Assembly (NCBI GenBank): GCA_005879945.1 | Contig: VBHX01000176.1 | Location: forward strand, 1-41,266 | Reading direction: 5' to 3' | Source of the DNA: Chloroflexota bacterium | GTDB taxonomy: Bacteria > Chloroflexota > Dormibacteria > Dormibacterales > Dormibacteraceae | DNA: 41,266 nucleotides | Shown here: positions 8,495 through 15,759 of the stretch, one piece after another | Numbering within the stretch: the stretch's first letter is position 1 | Layout of the letters: every line of letters begins with the position of its first letter | The notes under the pieces: model-generated | The model's input: only the letters and a program-made list of their open reading frames with translations | Databases searched by the model: none | What the model was told of the DNA's origin: nothing | Program-made: the position numbers and the translations under genes

Positions 8495-8519
8495 GAGCGG
8501 TGGGGAGGAAAAACCGCTC
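8495..8519. repeat. Inverted repeat upstream of the beta-propeller lipoprotein
   Basis: GAGCGGT and ACCGCTC (7-bp arms, 11-nt loop GGGGAGGAAAA) lie 22 nt before the lipoprotein ATG, in the 148-bp divergent gap with htpX. It may be a 5' leader hairpin or a regulator site. The rest of the gap shows no other clear signal. Confidence 0.35.
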
Positions 8520-8541
8520 GGGCGTTATCCGGGCGAGGCAC

Positions 8542-9699
8542 ATGGCGCGCGGCATCAGAGCGACGCAGGTCGTGGCCCTCCTCGGCGTGCTGGCGCTGGC
8601 TGCCTGCGGAGGCTCCGACGTCAGGATCGCGAGCACGCCGGTCCCAACGATCGCCGGCAGCACCGGCTCATTCGACGACATCGCCATCGACCAGGCAGGA
8701 CACCGGCTGTTTGTGGCCGACCGCAGCGACCAGGGCGTCGACGTCTTCGACGTCACGACCGCGCATCCCAGGTACGTGCAGACGATCCCGATGCCGGCGG
8801 ATCCCAACGGCTTGGCCATCGCCCCGGACGTCCACCGCCTGTTTGTCGGAACCGCGTCGGGATCGGTGGTCATCGCGGATATAGCCATCACCTCTCCCCA
8901 ACTCGACGACGTCATCCTCACCGTGCCGACGGGCGGGACGGTCGCCGACCTGATGGACTACAGCGCGGACCGGCAGCGCCTTTATGTCAGCAACGGCGCC
9001 GATGGGACCGTAGCGAGCATCGACACAGTGACAGGCCAGGTCAAGGCGCACTTCAACGTGGGCTACCCCGTGGCGCAGCCTAGGTACGACTCGGCCGATG
9101 GAATGGTCTACGTCACGAGCCGGGATGCCGACGCCCTGGTGCGCATCAATCCCGACGACGGCACGCTGTGGCAAACGTCGCTGGGGGGATGCTTGCCGAG
9201 CGGTCTGGCGATCAACCCGACATCCGATTTGGCATTGATTGCGTGCCAGTCATCGGTGATGAGGCTCGACCTGCGCAGAGGATCGTCAGCGACGGTCAGC
9301 GACGTGTCGGGTGGCGATGTCGTCAGCTACGACGCGCGGGTCGATCGATTCTTCGTTGCCTCACCCCGCGCGAGTCAGTCGGGGATCGTGAGCATTTTTG
9401 GCGGCGACCCGATTGCCTACGTCACATCGGTGGTCACGGATGTGCGCGGCAAATCGGCAGCCTACGACGAGACCAACGCCATCGTTTACACGCCCGATGG
9501 AAGGCCGGGCAAAGCCGGCATCGCAAGCTTCAAGCTGCCCGCCACCCCACCCGCCTGGCTGACGCCATTGATCATCGTGGGCTCGTTTGCGCTCCTGTTC
9601 CTTGTGGTGGCACCACTGATCTATCTAGTCGGCCGCTCTGCGGACCCCGTCCGACGGCGCGAACGTGTTCCGCGAACGGCCCCGGAGGTTGCGCCCTAG
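8542..9699 (+). CDS. YncE-like beta-propeller lipoprotein with C-terminal membrane helix
   Basis: A 385-residue exported protein. The start at ATG 8542 gives a lipoprotein signal with lipobox LAAC (Cys22); GCGAGG lies 4 nt upstream. The body carries repeated propeller blades such as DIAIDQAGHRLFVADRSDQGVDVFD, GLAIAPDVHRLFVGTASGSVVIAD and DYSADRQRLYVSNGADGTVASID, which match YncE/YVTN-type seven-bladed propellers. An unusual addition is a C-terminal transmembrane helix (PLIIVGSFALLFLVVAPLIY) followed by a short arginine-rich cytoplasmic tail. The protein would thus be held at both ends, by lipid and by helix. Function unknown; such propellers bind proteins or DNA in other bacteria. Confidence 0.88.
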   Translation: MARGIRATQVVALLGVLALAACGGSDVRIASTPVPTIAGSTGSFDDIAIDQAGHRLFVADRSDQGVDVFDVTTAHPRYVQTIPMPADPNGLAIAPDVHRLFVGTASGSVVIADIAITSPQLDDVILTVPTGGTVADLMDYSADRQRLYVSNGADGTVASIDTVTGQVKAHFNVGYPVAQPRYDSADGMVYVTSRDADALVRINPDDGTLWQTSLGGCLPSGLAINPTSDLALIACQSSVMRLDLRRGSSATVSDVSGGDVVSYDARVDRFFVASPRASQSGIVSIFGGDPIAYVTSVVTDVRGKSAAYDETNAIVYTPDGRPGKAGIASFKLPATPPAWLTPLIIVGSFALLFLVVAPLIYLVGRSADPVRRRERVPRTAPEVAP

Positions 9700-10688
9700 T
9701 ACTGGTCGATCTGGATCCCGGTCTTGCGAAGCTCGGCGAAGAGCTCGTCGGGGTCACAGTGCCGGTCCGGGGGTACCACGCCGGGCGGCGGCGAGCCGCC
9801 GCGTGCCAATGAGATGGCCGCGAGCGTCGCCGGCATAGCGGCAGTGATGTAACTGCGTCGGCGCGCCACCAGCGCAGTCGTCGCCACCCGGCCATCAGCG
9901 GCTTCGACCTCGACGACATACCCGCCCGAGGCAGAGCCAAGAAGGCGCGCGAACCCCAACCCAGCCGGCGCCAATCGCTCCAGGAGCCTACCGCCGGACG
10001 GAAGAATCAAGCTGGTCGAGATAATGCGATTCATGCCTGTGACCTGCGTGTCGACCATGAACTCAACCGTCCTCAAGCTCGGCCAGACACGTGGCAGTGT
10101 GACGGCATCGGCGCTTTCGGCCAGGTAGCCGCGCACCGCGCGGCGTCCATTGGGAAGCCGAAAAGTTCTCGAGCTGCTCCAGCCGGTGACGGAGGTCAGC
10201 CGGCCGTCGCGCAGAACGCGGATCCGATGGGCCAGCGAGCGCAGGAGCGAAGCCGCGGTCGAAGGGCTCGACGTCTCTTGGCTCGCCGGCAGCAGGCAAA
10301 CCGAAACCCTGGCCGGATTCTCGATGTCGCTCTTTCGCACCACCGCAGCCGTGACCGCGGAAACGGCGCTGCATGACGTGAGGACGCTAACGCCGGCTCT
10401 CCGCAGGCGGTCGTCCAACGCATATATCGCCAGCGCGTAGTCCAGATTGTCCGACAGGTCGATGACGTCGACTCCGACCTTGATCGCGACCTCGACCAGC
10501 GCCGTGCTCCGCAGATGAAACGGACCGCACGCGTCGATGACGACATCGCGTGGCTGCAAGCTTCCCAGCAACAGTTCGCTCCTTTCGACATCGACCTGCG
10601 CGTGTGAGGGAGCGAGGGGATCGACTCCTCGCTCGCGCAAAGCGGTCGCAATTGCAGAGCCGAAGACGCCGCTGCTTCCGAGCAGCAT
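9696..10688 (-). CDS. NAD(P)-binding Rossmann protein, saccharopine dehydrogenase-like
   Basis: A 330-residue putative oxidoreductase. The start at ATG 10688 begins directly with the dinucleotide fold, MLLGSSGVFGSAIATAL (GxxGxxG), and follows the upstream stop by 8 nt with a GAGGCGAG ribosome binding site; longer frames overlap the upstream gene. The first half resembles the saccharopine dehydrogenase NADP domain: DVVIDACGPFHLRSTALVEVAIKVGVDVIDLSDN. The remainder is a less conserved alpha/beta domain. Reaction unknown; the family also includes trans-acting enoyl reductases. Its stop overlaps the stop of the convergent lipoprotein gene within CTAG. Confidence 0.82.
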   Translation of the reverse strand: MLLGSSGVFGSAIATALRERGVDPLAPSHAQVDVERSELLLGSLQPRDVVIDACGPFHLRSTALVEVAIKVGVDVIDLSDNLDYALAIYALDDRLRRAGVSVLTSCSAVSAVTAAVVRKSDIENPARVSVCLLPASQETSSPSTAASLLRSLAHRIRVLRDGRLTSVTGWSSSRTFRLPNGRRAVRGYLAESADAVTLPRVWPSLRTVEFMVDTQVTGMNRIISTSLILPSGGRLLERLAPAGLGFARLLGSASGGYVVEVEAADGRVATTALVARRRSYITAAMPATLAAISLARGGSPPPGVVPPDRHCDPDELFAELRKTGIQIDQY

Positions 10689-10696
10689 GACTCGCC

Positions 10697-11677
10697 TCAA
10701 GCGAGCCTGCGTCCGAACACGACGCACCATGGGCAGAAGAGCGCGAAGAGCACAGCGGAGCACACCGCCACGCCCACGAAATTACCCGCGAACGTGAACA
10801 CGCTGAGCCCGAACCCGGCGCCCCAGATCGTCCAGGTCCAGATCGCAAGCCAGCCCTTCAAACCCGGAGTCGCAAGCGTGAGCAGCGCTCCCGCGACGGT
10901 GTACAGGCCGTTGCCAGGGCCGCCGGTGAGCAGGCTTGCCGCCGGCGCGACCGCTGCGTAGTCCTTGGGCAGCCAGCCGATGAGCAACGACTCCGCGGTG
11001 AGGTCGAACACCAGGCCCGTCGAGGCGATCACAAGAGCAGCGACTCCCCATCTCCAATCTGGAAGTCGTGTCGCCCACCACGCGTAGAAGGCGAGCAGGC
11101 TCAGCGCGGCGGCTATCCAGCAGGCCCAGCCGGCTCGCCAGAGGAGCTCATGGCCCGAGATGTAGGCGATGCGACCGGCGGCATCCGACACCACCTCGGT
11201 GCCCGGTCGCAGGAGCAAGGCCAGAGCTCCGGCAGCGACGAGGTTGAGGAGCGCACATCCGTATGGGGCCAGGGCTCGGAGCCGGTCGCCGGCCGCGGCG
11301 TTTTCGAGCAGAAAGGCAGCGAAGGGGATCCACCACACGACGTCCTCGAAGATCACGAGGGTGAGCGTTCGGGCGGTCAGCTCGCCCCCGGCAACGGCCA
11401 GCAGCCAACCAAGCGGAAAAATCACCTTGGCGGCCAGCCCGATGGCAATGAACGGGTATGCCCTCTCCAGGCGAACGGCGGCGAAGGCGTAGCCGAGCGC
11501 GAGCAGGCCGTCCACGATCCCCAAGCCGGCGAGCAAGATCCGCGGGCCGGAGCGACCGACCTGGAACAGGTCGAGAAGCGAATCGGGAAACAGCAGCGCC
11601 CAGATGGCGAATCCGAAGCCGGCGGCGGCGGCCAGCGCGAAGAAGAGACGGTAGTGACGCGCGCGCCGGGGATCCAG
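10697..11677 (-). CDS. Multi-pass membrane protein, non-canonical start codon proposed
   Basis: The frame encodes about nine hydrophobic helices and matches no family I can name. The first ordinary start codon is TTG at 11536, which gives 279 residues. However, the frame stays open upstream to a TAA at 11708-11710, and that stretch reads like protein: HLDPRRARHYRLFFALAAAA, then a helix ending WALLFPDSLLDLF. It holds no ATG, GTG or TTG. CTG at 11677 has GGAG 9 nt upstream and gives 326 residues; I use it here. ATC at 11698, 6 nt after TAACCT, is the alternative. The gene ends 8 nt before the Rossmann gene and is probably co-transcribed with it. Confidence 0.7.
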   Translation of the reverse strand: MDPRRARHYRLFFALAAAAGFGFAIWALLFPDSLLDLFQVGRSGPRILLAGLGIVDGLLALGYAFAAVRLERAYPFIAIGLAAKVIFPLGWLLAVAGGELTARTLTLVIFEDVVWWIPFAAFLLENAAAGDRLRALAPYGCALLNLVAAGALALLLRPGTEVVSDAAGRIAYISGHELLWRAGWACWIAAALSLLAFYAWWATRLPDWRWGVAALVIASTGLVFDLTAESLLIGWLPKDYAAVAPAASLLTGGPGNGLYTVAGALLTLATPGLKGWLAIWTWTIWGAGFGLSVFTFAGNFVGVAVCSAVLFALFCPWCVVFGRRLA

Positions 11678-11704
11678 GTGCGAATTCTCCGCGCCGATGC
11701 CCGG

Positions 11705-11710
11705 AGGTTA
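11705..11710 (-). promoter_or_regulatory. Candidate -10 box for the membrane-protein gene
   Basis: TAACCT on the minus strand ends 6 nt before ATC at 11698. Transcription would start at or near 11698, leaving about 21 nt of leader with GGAG before the proposed CTG start, or no leader if ATC is used. Confidence 0.35.
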
Positions 11711-11720
11711 GCAGTCGGGC

Positions 11721-11726
11721 TAGCCT
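11721..11726 (+). promoter_or_regulatory. Candidate -10 box for the 95-residue protein gene
   Basis: TAGCCT ends 8 nt before ATG 11735, with no ribosome binding site between. This is consistent with a leaderless transcript. It sits back to back with the minus-strand -10 at 11705-11710. Confidence 0.4.
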
Positions 11727-11734
11727 AACGATTG

Positions 11735-12022
11735 ATGGTCACGGTGCGGGGCGCTCGCGATGGTGATGGCTGGTCGTGCGTCGTCAGCGTTGAGAACGCC
11801 GGCGTGCGGAGGATCCACAAGGTCAGGGTCGATCGCGACGACCTCGACCGCTGGGGCGCGGGCACCGAACGCCGTGATGTCGAGAGCCTCGTCGCGAGGA
11901 GCTTCGATTTCCTTCTCGAGCGAGAGCCGCCGAGCGCGATACTCGCCACGTTCGACCTCTCGGTGATTCAGCGCTACTTTCCCGAGTACGACAGGACCTT
12001 CCGGCGCCGAGAGGACAAATAG
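11735..12022 (+). CDS. Conserved small protein of unknown function
   Basis: A 95-residue soluble protein ending in FLLEREPPSAILATFDLSV and IQRYFPEYDRTFRR. I recognise this ending from short conserved hypothetical proteins of Actinobacteria and Chloroflexi; no function is known to me. The first half (VTVRGARDGDGWSCVVSVEN...) looks like a small beta-rich domain. ATG 11735 is preferred over TTG 11732. The stop TAG is immediately followed by the alcohol dehydrogenase ATG, so the two genes are co-translated. Confidence 0.82.
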   Translation: MVTVRGARDGDGWSCVVSVENAGVRRIHKVRVDRDDLDRWGAGTERRDVESLVARSFDFLLEREPPSAILATFDLSVIQRYFPEYDRTFRRREDK

Positions 12023-13012
12023 ATGGCTCGCGCGATGGTCCTCGGCCGACCTCGCACCCGGCTGCGCCTGTCGGAGATCGCCATCCCGGAACCAGGTCCA
12101 GGCCAGGTTCTGCTCAAGGTCCACGCGTGCGGCATCTGCCGGACCGACCTTCACGTTGTCGACGGCGAGCTGACAGAGCCCAAGCTCCCGATCATCCCCG
12201 GCCATCAGATCGTTGCCGACGTGATCAAGGCGGGCGAGGGCGTGACCGAGCCGCGGGTTGGCGCTCGGGTCGGCGTGCCGTGGCTGGGGTGGACGGACGG
12301 CGATTGCAAGTACTGCTTGTCGGGGCGCGAAAACCTTTGCGACCGCGCTCGGTTCACGGGTTATCAGATCGACGGCGGCTATGCCGACTACACGGTCGCG
12401 GACAGCCGGTTCTGCCTTCCGATTCCCGAGGGCTACCCCGACCTGCAGGCCGCGCCTCTTCTGTGCGCGGGCCTCATCGGCTACCGCTCCCTGCGCATGG
12501 CCGGGGACGCTCCTCGACTTGGCATTTACGGTTTCGGCTCGTCGGCGTCGATCGTCATCCAGGTGGCGAGGCACCGGGGGCAACGCACCTATGCGTTCAC
12601 GCGTCCGGGCGACAAAGCCGGCCAGAAGTTTGCCCTCGACCTCGGTGCGGACTGGGCCGGCGACTCGGACGCGGCGCCACCCGACCCACTCGACGCGGCC
12701 ATCATCTTCGCGCCTGCCGGCGAGCTTGTGCCGGCCGCCCTGCGCGCGGTGGCAAAGGGCGGGACCGTCGTCTGCGGCGGGATCCACATGTCCGACATCC
12801 CAAGCTTCCCGTACTCGATTCTCTGGGGTGAGCGAGTGCTGCGATCGGTGGCCAACCTCACGCGGGCCGACGGGAACGAGTTTCTGCTGTTGGCACCGAC
12901 CATCCCCATCGAAACTAAGGTGACTGTCTACCCACTCGAAGAGGCGAATGAAGCGCTCGACGACATGCGCGAGGGCAGACTGCACGGCAGCGGAGTAATT
13001 TCTCTGTCCTGA
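12023..13012 (+). CDS. Zinc-dependent alcohol dehydrogenase family protein
   Basis: A 329-residue medium-chain dehydrogenase that likely oxidises or reduces an alcohol/aldehyde with NAD(P). The catalytic zinc site is seen in GICRTD (Cys39), PGHQ (His61) and LLCAG (Cys148). GHQ in place of GHE is common in this subfamily. The structural zinc lobe reads D92-x2-C95-x2-C98-x7-C106: the first cysteine is replaced by aspartate. The coenzyme-binding motif GFGSSA is near 170-175. Its length fits the short zinc-binding ADH subset found in mycobacteria. ATG directly follows the stop of the 95-residue gene. It converges with the exporter permease, 7 nt apart. Confidence 0.92.
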   Translation: MARAMVLGRPRTRLRLSEIAIPEPGPGQVLLKVHACGICRTDLHVVDGELTEPKLPIIPGHQIVADVIKAGEGVTEPRVGARVGVPWLGWTDGDCKYCLSGRENLCDRARFTGYQIDGGYADYTVADSRFCLPIPEGYPDLQAAPLLCAGLIGYRSLRMAGDAPRLGIYGFGSSASIVIQVARHRGQRTYAFTRPGDKAGQKFALDLGADWAGDSDAAPPDPLDAAIIFAPAGELVPAALRAVAKGGTVVCGGIHMSDIPSFPYSILWGERVLRSVANLTRADGNEFLLLAPTIPIETKVTVYPLEEANEALDDMREGRLHGSGVISLS

Positions 13013-13019
13013 GTACGGT

Positions 13020-14648
13020 TCAGCGGGCTTCGGCGCGGGCGACGCCGAGCCCATTGCCCTGGATCCGATAGGTGGCGAACATCAGCAGGCCGAAGCTCTC
13101 TAACAGGGCGACCACTGTGGCTGTGGCGATCCCGATCGTGAGGCTGTGGAACACGAGCCCTGGCGCCAACCCGCCCACGATCACCGGCGCCGACAACAGG
13201 TACACCGCAAAGACCCGGATCGCCACGCCGGGTCCGAGCATGTCCAGGCTGGAGGGCATGACCGCATAAACAGCGAGGCCGATCATCCTCATGGTCCACA
13301 TCAACGTGAAAACAGCCACCAGGACCGGGACGACCACGATCGGCGTCGATACCAAAAGCGCGGCCGAAACCCCTACCCCGATGACCATGAAGTACGGGAG
13401 CATCCCGGCAAGCGCCCACGCGGCCAGGCGCTGGCCCAGGCTCGCTCGCGACAACCACCAGAGCGGGTTGCGCAAGTCGGTGGCAAGGCTGACCCGGAAA
13501 TAGGCGCTCACGATGAAGGCCGGAAACGCGATAGCGCCGATCAGCACGCTTGCTCCCCGCGGCCCACTGGCGAATGCGATGCCGACTACCGCCCCGGCCA
13601 CAAGCGCGACCACGAGCAGCCCGACCTGCAGGCCGAGACCGCCGCGCCGGCGGCGCAGCGCGATCCATTCCTTCCAGATAAGGGTCCACGCGCCGCCCGG
13701 AACATTCGTGCCCTTGACGGAGACAACGTTGCGCGCGCGCTTCGTGCCAGGCTCCAGCGTTCCCTCGCGTAGGGCCTGCCGTGCCTCCCTCGTCGAGAAG
13801 ATTCCACGCCGCATCACGCGCATCACGTTGAAACGCCGGCTCGAGGCCTCCCACAGCTCCGGATAGCTGTCCCCGGCCACGAAGACGGTCAGCGCGATGC
13901 TTGCTGCGGCCAGGACGATCAGGGCGGCGAGGGCGCGCAGGTCGCCCGTGATCGCCGCCCTGACCAGCGTCCCGGGCGGAAAGCTTGCTGCCTTGCTCCA
14001 GCTGGAGGGAAAACCTCCCAAGCCCGCGGCGCTCGCGACAGCGATCGCCCCAACGGCGAGGCCCGCGACCACGAGCGCCCACGCGATCACGTTCCACGGC
14101 ACCACGGTCAGCTTGCGCCGGGCCAGGAACAGCGGCAGGTGCAGCCCGAGCACCGACATGAAAGCCGCGAACAGGGCCAGCTGGAGGACCAATGCGGTGC
14201 CTGGAGGCACCGCGTACAGCGCGAGTATCACGGTGCCCATCACGAAGCCGAGCACCAGGCGTGGATTGAGGAGCTTGCGCAGCTGCAGCCACAGCACGAC
14301 CGTCCGCTGCGGCAGCGGCGAGCCGGCCAGAAAACGGGCGTCTGCCGGAGAGCTGAAGTCCGCTGGCGCGGACCTCGAAGCGCCGACGCTGATTCCGATC
14401 AAAACCAGGTAGAAACCCGGAGTGCCGCTCAGCAAAAGAGGCCCGAACTCGCGGGTGATGATCGTCGCCGTCCTCGGCGATCCGCGTCCGCCGACCAGGA
14501 AGGCGATCTGCCCAATCTGCGTCACCCCAAGCCAGGCCAGAAAGATGATCCACGGCACCAGCCGCTTGGGATCTTTCGCGATCGCCCGCAGGCGGTTGAC
14601 CCAGCCGCGCAGCTCGAGATAGAACAGCGTGGCAAAGGCCTCGCTCAT
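13020..14648 (-). CDS. ABC exporter permease (putative ABC_export family)
   Basis: A 542-residue membrane subunit with about 12 hydrophobic segments in two halves separated by a long hydrophilic stretch (about 285-350, including RRGIFSTREARQALREG and KGTNVPGGAWTLIWKEW). The stretch SSPADARFLAGSPLPQRTVV (about 100-119) is typical of the putative ABC exporter family in Firmicutes and Actinobacteria. The ATG overlaps the stop of the ATPase gene (ATGA, 14645-14648), so the two form a coupled exporter. Cargo unknown; such pairs export lipids, peptides or antibiotics. Confidence 0.85.
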   Translation of the reverse strand: MSEAFATLFYLELRGWVNRLRAIAKDPKRLVPWIIFLAWLGVTQIGQIAFLVGGRGSPRTATIITREFGPLLLSGTPGFYLVLIGISVGASRSAPADFSSPADARFLAGSPLPQRTVVLWLQLRKLLNPRLVLGFVMGTVILALYAVPPGTALVLQLALFAAFMSVLGLHLPLFLARRKLTVVPWNVIAWALVVAGLAVGAIAVASAAGLGGFPSSWSKAASFPPGTLVRAAITGDLRALAALIVLAAASIALTVFVAGDSYPELWEASSRRFNVMRVMRRGIFSTREARQALREGTLEPGTKRARNVVSVKGTNVPGGAWTLIWKEWIALRRRRGGLGLQVGLLVVALVAGAVVGIAFASGPRGASVLIGAIAFPAFIVSAYFRVSLATDLRNPLWWLSRASLGQRLAAWALAGMLPYFMVIGVGVSAALLVSTPIVVVPVLVAVFTLMWTMRMIGLAVYAVMPSSLDMLGPGVAIRVFAVYLLSAPVIVGGLAPGLVFHSLTIGIATATVVALLESFGLLMFATYRIQGNGLGVARAEAR

Positions 14649-15364
14649 CGAGTGATCTCGAGGAAGACGTCTTCGAGGCTGCCTCGTTCTCGTTCTTGCA
14701 GCAGCTCCGCGAGCGGTCCGCTGAAGATGCTGCGGCCCTGCTTCAAGATGAGCAGGCGGTCGCAGAGGTCCTCGATGTACTGGAGAAGGTGGGTGCTGAC
14801 GACGATCGTGCGTCCCTCCGCTCGCAGCTCACGAAGGATCTCGGTCAACTCTCGCTGCCCGCGCGGATCGAGCCCAATCATCGGCTCGTCGAGGAGCAGC
14901 ACCGGAGTGCCGGCGAGGACAGTCGAGGCGAGCAGCGTTTTCTGGCGCATGCCCTTGGAGAGCGCCTCGCCGATCGTGTCCCTCTGGTCGGCGATGCCCA
15001 GTCGCTCCAGGAGCGCTGCCGCTTGGTCCGGCCACCCGCCGTCGAGACGGCAGCTGCGCGCAACGAAAACCATGTGTTCCCAGACAGTCAGCATGTCGTA
15101 GACCTCGGGAGTCTCGGGGATCAGCGCGATGCTGCTGCCCCGCTGCGGGCCAAGGATCTGACCGTCGAGCTCGATGCGGCCTGCGTCAGGCCGCAGCAGC
15201 CCAGCGAGACACAGAAGGGATGTCGTCTTGCCCGCGCCGTTCGGGCCAAGCAGGGCCAGGATCTCGCCCGGTTTCACCTCGAAGAAGAGCTGGTCGACCG
15301 CGACCAACTTGCCATAGGTCTTGGTCAGACCCTGGACGACAAGACCACGACCCTCGGGGCTCAG
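14645..15364 (-). CDS. ABC transporter ATP-binding protein, probable CTG start
   Basis: ATPase partner of the permease. Walker A is GPNGAGKTT (40-48 in this numbering), the signature is LSKGMRQK, Walker B is PVLLLDEPMIGLDP, and the H-loop is VVSTHLLQ. The first ordinary start codon is TTG at 15307, but that would remove the conserved first strand and A-loop. The frame continues upstream as LVVQGLTKTYGKLVAVDQL, which is canonical ABC N-terminus, and contains no ATG, GTG or TTG. CTG at 15364 overlaps the stop of the VOC gene as CTGA, mirroring the ATGA and GTGA overlaps elsewhere here. I therefore propose a CTG start, 239 residues. Confidence 0.88.
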   Translation of the reverse strand: MSPEGRGLVVQGLTKTYGKLVAVDQLFFEVKPGEILALLGPNGAGKTTSLLCLAGLLRPDAGRIELDGQILGPQRGSSIALIPETPEVYDMLTVWEHMVFVARSCRLDGGWPDQAAALLERLGIADQRDTIGEALSKGMRQKTLLASTVLAGTPVLLLDEPMIGLDPRGQRELTEILRELRAEGRTIVVSTHLLQYIEDLCDRLLILKQGRSIFSGPLAELLQERERGSLEDVFLEITR

Positions 15365-15735
15365 TCTTCGAGCACCGCCAGGAAATTCCCCGCGGGGTCG
15401 TTGAACCAGGCGATGTTCGGGCCCATGTTCTGTTCCTTGCCGCGCATGATGCCCTTCGGGTCGCTGTTTTCGTAGTGGTGGAAGCGAACCCCTCTGCTGG
15501 TGAGCTCGTCGACCGCTTCGTCGATGTCGTCGACCTGGAAGTTCAGGATCGTGAACGTCGCCGCCTGGTGGTCAGCCTTCGGGTAGGTAAACACCGTGGT
15601 CCCGCCCGGCAGATGCAGCCTGGCACCGACACCTTCGTCGGTCATCGTCACGCCCAGCGTCCTGGTGTAGAACTCCTTGGCCCTAGCCAGGTCGTCGACC
15701 GAAAAGCCGCTGAAGGCACCTTTGGGTTTGAACAT
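15361..15735 (-). CDS. VOC family (glyoxalase/bleomycin-resistance fold) protein
   Basis: A 124-residue VOC-superfamily protein with two beta-alpha-beta-beta-beta halves: FSGFSVDDLARAKEFYTRTLGVTMTD and, from about residue 65, LNFQVDDIDEAVDELTSRGV, ending IAWFNDPAGNFLAVLED. The family includes glyoxalase I, dioxygenases and drug-binding proteins; no obvious metal triad assigns a reaction here. ATG 15735 is preferred because GAGGAGG lies 6 nt upstream; TTG 15741 would overlap that site. It heads the VOC-ATPase-permease operon. Confidence 0.9.
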   Translation of the reverse strand: MFKPKGAFSGFSVDDLARAKEFYTRTLGVTMTDEGVGARLHLPGGTTVFTYPKADHQAATFTILNFQVDDIDEAVDELTSRGVRFHHYENSDPKGIMRGKEQNMGPNIAWFNDPAGNFLAVLED

Positions 15736-15759
15736 CGTCAACCTCCTCGACTAATTACC

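Noticed and set aside
11720-13054. A 444-codon minus-strand frame
   Set aside because: It lies antisense to the small protein and the alcohol dehydrogenase and shows no recognisable domain.
12928-14553. A 541-codon minus-strand frame
   Set aside because: Same strand but different frame from the exporter permease, which has proper helices; this one is Arg/Gly/Ala-rich without a domain.
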